NCBI RefSeq assembly: GCF_027744825.2
Contig: NW_026527056.1
Span: forward strand, 1,426,001-1,490,000
From: Synchiropus splendidus
Taxonomy: Eukaryota; Chordata; Actinopteri; Syngnathiformes; Callionymidae
DNA: 64,000 nt
Direction: 5' to 3'
Shown: positions 60,801 to 64,000 of the stretch, piece by piece
Position numbering within the stretch: position 1 is the first letter of the stretch
How the letters are laid out: each line of letters opens with the position of its first letter
Notes under the pieces: model-generated
Databases searched by the model: none
The model's input: only the letters and a program-made list of their open reading frames with translations
Told to the model about the DNA's origin: nothing
Made by a program: the position numbers and the translations under genes

Positions 60801-63800
60801 TTTATGTTTGGCTTTCCGGAATCGACCTAATCTCAGACTGAAAACGCGTTTTACGCATTGTGCCATAACTTCTCAGGGAAGCTTCAGAACATGAAATGTT
60901 CACCTCCCACTATAGCTGAAAGGGTTTTTCTAATAGTTGCACATCAAATCTAAGCCGTCTGAAGTGTTTTTCCAAAGTTATCAACATTCTTATGTTTGGC
61001 GTTTCGGAATCGATCTTATCTCAAGCTGAATACGCGATTTACGCATTCTGCCATAACTTTGCAGGGAATCTTCAGAACACGAAATTTTCATATCCCACTA
61101 TAGCAGAAAGGGTCTTTCTAGTAGTTGCACATAAAATCTAAGCTGTCTGAAGTGTTTTTCCAAAGTTATAAACATTTTTATGTTTGGCGTTCCTGAATCA
61201 ACCTTATCTCAAGCTGAAAACGCGTTTTACGCATTGCGCCATAAATTTGCAGGAAAGCTTCAGAACATGAAATTTTCAATTCCCAGTAAAGCAGAAAGGG
61301 TTTTTCTCCTACTTGCACATCAAATCTAAGCTGTCTGAAGTGTTTTTCCAAAGTTATCAACATTTTCATGTTTGGCGTTCCGGAATCGACCTTATCTCAG
61401 GCTGAAAATGCGTTTTGCCATAACTTTGCGATAACTTTGCATGGAAGCTTCAGAACATCGAATTTTCAACTCCCACTATAGCAGAAAGGGTCCTTCAAGT
61501 AGTTGCAGATCAAATATAAGCTGTCTGAAATGTTTTTCCAAAGTTATCAACATTTTTATGTTTGGCGTTCTGGACCCCACCTTATCTCAGTCTGAAAACG
61601 TGTTTTTTGCATTGTGCCATAACTTTGCAGGGAAGCCTCAGAACATGAAATTTCCACCTGCCGCTATAGTAGAAAGGGTCTTTCTAGTAGTTGCTCATCG
61701 AATCTATGCTGTCTGAAGTGTTTTTCCAAAGTTATAAACATTTTTATGTTTGGCGTTCAGGAATCAACCTTATCTCAGACTGAAAACGCGTTTTACGCAT
61801 TGCGCCATAAATTTGCAGGAAAGCTTCAGAACATGAAATTTTCAATTCCCAGTAAAGCAGAAAGGGTTTTTCTCCTACTTGCTCATCAAATCTAAGCTGT
61901 CTGAAGTGTTTTTCGATAGTTTTCAACATTTTTATATTTGGCGTTCCTGAATCGACCTTATCTCAGGCTGAAAACACGTTTTCTGCATTGTGCCATAACT
62001 TTGCAGGGAAGCTTCAGAACATGAAATTTTCAACTCCCTCTACAGCAGAAAGGGTCTTTCTAGTAGTTGCACGTCAAATCTAAGCTGTCTGAAGTGTTTT
62101 TCCAAAGTTATCAACATTTTTATGTTTGGCATTCCAGAATCGACCTTTTCTCTGGCTGAAAACGCGTTTTCTGCATTGTGCCATAACTTTGCAGGGAAAC
62201 TTCAGAACATGAAATTTTCACCTCCCACTATAGCAGAAAGGGTCTTTCTAGTAGTTGCACATCAAATCTAAGCTGTCTGAAGTGTTTTTTGAAAGTTATC
62301 ATATTTTTATGTTTGGCGTTCCGTAATTGACTTTGTCTCATGCTGAAAACGCGTTTTCTGCATTGTGCCATAACTTTGCAGGGAAGCTTCAGAACATGAC
62401 ATTTCAACATCCCACTATAGCAGAAAGGATCTTTCTAGTAGTTGCACATCAAATCTAAGCTGTTTGAAGTGTTTTTCGAAAGTTATCAACATTTTTATGT
62501 TTGGCGTTCCGGAATCGACCTTATCTCAGGCTGATAATGCGATTTACGCATTCTGCCAGAAATTTGCAGGGAAGCTTCTGAACATGAAATTTTCACCTCC
62601 CACTATAGCAGAAAGGGTCTTTCTAGTAGTTGCACATCAAATCTAAGCTGTCTGAAGTGTTTTTTGAAAGTTATCATATTTTTATGTTTGGCGTTCCGTA
62701 ATTGACTTTGTCTCATGCTGAAAACGCGTTTTCTGCATTGTGCCATAACTTTGCAGGGAAGCTTCAGAACATGACATTTCAACATCCCACTATAGCAGAA
62801 AGGGTCTCTCTCGTAGTTGCACATCAAATCTAAGCTGTCTGAAGTGTTTTTCCAAAGTTATCAACATTTTTATGTTTGGCGTTCCGGAACCCACCTTTTC
62901 TCAGGCTGAAAATGCGTTTTCTGCATTGTGCCACAACTTTGCAGGGAAGCTTCAGAACATGAAATTTTCACCTCCCACTATAGCAGAAAGGGTCTTTCTA
63001 GTAGTTGCACATCAAATCTAAGCTGTCTGAAGTGTTTTTCCAAAGTTATCATCATTTTTATGTTTGGCGTTCCGGAATCAACCTTATCTCAGGCTGAAAA
63101 CGCGTTTTCTGCATTGTGCCATAACTTTGCAGGGAAGCTTCAGAACATGAAATGTTCACCTCCCACTATAGCAGAAAGGGTCTTTCTAGTAGTTGCACAT
63201 CAAATCTAAGCTGTCTGAAGTGTTTTTCCAAAGATATCAACATTTTTATGTTTGGCGTTCCGGAATCGACCTTATGTGATGCTGAAAACTCGTTTTCAGC
63301 ATTGTGCCATAACTTTGCAGGGAAGCTTCAGAATCTGAAATTTTCACCTCCCACGATAGCAGAAAGGGTCTTTCGAGTAGTTGCACATCAAATCTAAGCT
63401 GTCTGAAATGTTTTTCGAAAGTTATCAACATTTTTATGTTTGCCGTTCAGGAATCGACCTTATCTCAGGCTGAAAACCCGTTTTCTGCATTGTGCCTTAA
63501 CTTTGCAGGGAAGCTTCAGAACATGAAATTTTCACCTCCCACTATAGCAAAAGGGGTATTTCCAGTAGTTGCACAACAAATCTAAGCTGTCTGAAGTTTT
63601 TTTTCCAAAGTTATCAACATTTTTATGTTTGGCGTTCCGGAATCAACCTTATCTCAGGCTGAAAACGCGTTTTCTGCATTGTGCCATAACTTTGCAGGGA
63701 AGCTTGAGAACATGAAGTTTTAATCTCCCACTATAGCAGAAAGGGTCATTCTAGTAGTTGCACATCAAATCTAAGCTGTCTTGAAGTGTTTTTCTGAAGT

Positions 63801-64000
63801 TATCAACATTTTTATGTTTGGCGTTCCGGAACCCACCTTATCTCAGCCTGAAAACGCGTTTTACATATTTTGCCATAACTTTGGAGGGAAGCTTCAGAAC
63901 ATGAAATTTTTACATCCCACTATAGCAGAAAGGGTATTTCTAGTAGTTGCAGATCAAAACTAAGCTGTCTGAAATGTTTTTCCAAAGTTATCAACAGTTT
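57816..64000 (+). repeat. partial, rearranged third higher-order block
   Basis: From about 59650 the order again follows blocks 1 and 2, now offset about 10,713 bp from block 1 (50465/61178) and, after an added monomer, 10,901 bp (51327/62228). From 62928 it repeats 57666-58738 at an offset of 5,262 bp (28 monomers). A 375-bp dimer is locally doubled at 62228/62603. It is cut by the window end. Confidence 0.8.

Larger units (their letters stand above)
17765..64000 (+). repeat. ~188-bp satellite array, about 246 monomers, extends past window
   Basis: The array is one continuous head-to-tail run in a single orientation. A typical monomer reads through GAAGTGTTTTTCCAAAGTTA, TCAACATTTTTATGTTTGGC, GTTCCGGAATCGACCTTATC, TCAGGCTGAAAACGCGTTTT, CTGCATTGTGCCATAACTTT, GCAGGGAAGCTTCAGAACAT, GAAATTTTCACCTCCCACTA, TAGCAGAAAGGGTCTTTCTA and GTAGTTGCACATCAAATCTA, ending AGCTGTCT. 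Most monomers are 186-189 bp. Perfect palindromes TTCCGGAA, GAAAACGCGTTTTC and GAAGCTTC recur in nearly all. I saw no inversions and no foreign insertion. Open frames of 60-110 codons recur with the period and are not genes. Confidence 0.97.

Noticed and set aside
17765..64000. Dozens of open frames of 60-110 codons on both strands of the array, with recurring protein-like sequences
   Set aside because: They repeat with the 188-bp monomer, start and stop at the same monomer positions, and shift frame between monomers because 188 is not a multiple of 3. They match no known domain and reflect DNA similarity, not coding constraint.
17765..64000. CENP-B box in the satellite
   Set aside because: I looked for the TTCG....A..CGGG pattern in the consensus and found none. 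A centromeric role therefore rests only on array organisation.
17765..64000. CRISPR-like array (regular repeats)
   Set aside because: The repeats are contiguous 188-bp monomers without unique spacers, in eukaryotic DNA.
1..64000. tRNA, rRNA or telomere repeats
   Set aside because: No cloverleaf with A/B boxes, rRNA-like stretch or TTAGGG run was noticed. This was reading by eye, so a short tRNA-derived SINE could have been missed.

Overview
The window is eukaryotic, and most likely from a teleost fish, or at least a fish or amphibian. It holds a probable spliced gene fragment, an intact APE-type non-LTR retrotransposon of the L2/CR1 kind, several decayed DIRS-type (tyrosine-recombinase) retrotransposons, microsatellites and a very large satellite array. 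No bacterial operons, rRNA, tRNA or CRISPR arrays are visible. The exact species cannot be read from the sequence.

Layout. 1-505 (minus strand): two exons of a MADF/Myb-SANT-like DNA-binding protein, joined by canonical GT-AG signals in matching phase. 505-880: A/T-rich spacer with a strong 35-bp hairpin. 880-1173: diverged relic of the satellite found later in the window. 1174-4581: DIRS copy 1, degenerate. 4605-5070: AT-rich DNA bounded by a direct repeat. 5095-6255: a second, unrelated tandem repeat of about 150 bp per unit. 6357-7942: non-coding DNA with promoter-like and poly(A) signals, possibly an LTR remnant, ending in a (CA)n microsatellite. 7998-8101: part of a satellite-like monomer. 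8102-11406: an apparently full-length LINE with one uninterrupted 1,030-residue ORF. 11407-11733: the rest of the interrupted satellite-like monomer plus another unit and a half. 11734-15998: DIRS copy 2, degenerate. 15985-16180: short repeats with hairpins. About 16640-17530: a third DIRS fragment. 17765-64000: an uninterrupted array of about 246 monomers of about 188 bp, all in the same orientation and running off the window end.

Main points. (1) The array is hierarchical. Adjacent 5,638-bp blocks (30 monomers) repeat almost exactly, a 10-kb segment recurs about 19 kb away with gains and losses of whole monomers, and 4-mer, 5-mer and 7-mer duplications are visible. (2) Each monomer carries three perfect palindromes: TTCCGGAA, GAAAACGCGTTTTC and GAAGCTTC. 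(3) Diverged copies of the same monomer sit directly upstream of both larger DIRS copies, at the same monomer phase, so the satellite and this DIRS family share a history. (4) The LINE landed inside one of these relic monomers, leaving a TAAA duplication on both sides, and its ORF starts at once within a YY1/TISU-like AAGATGGCGGC motif.

There is no gene network here beyond the mobile elements. The 60-110 residue open frames spread over the array are by-products of the repeated monomer and are not annotated as genes. Monomer counts and offsets were measured by reading coordinates by eye, not by alignment software.
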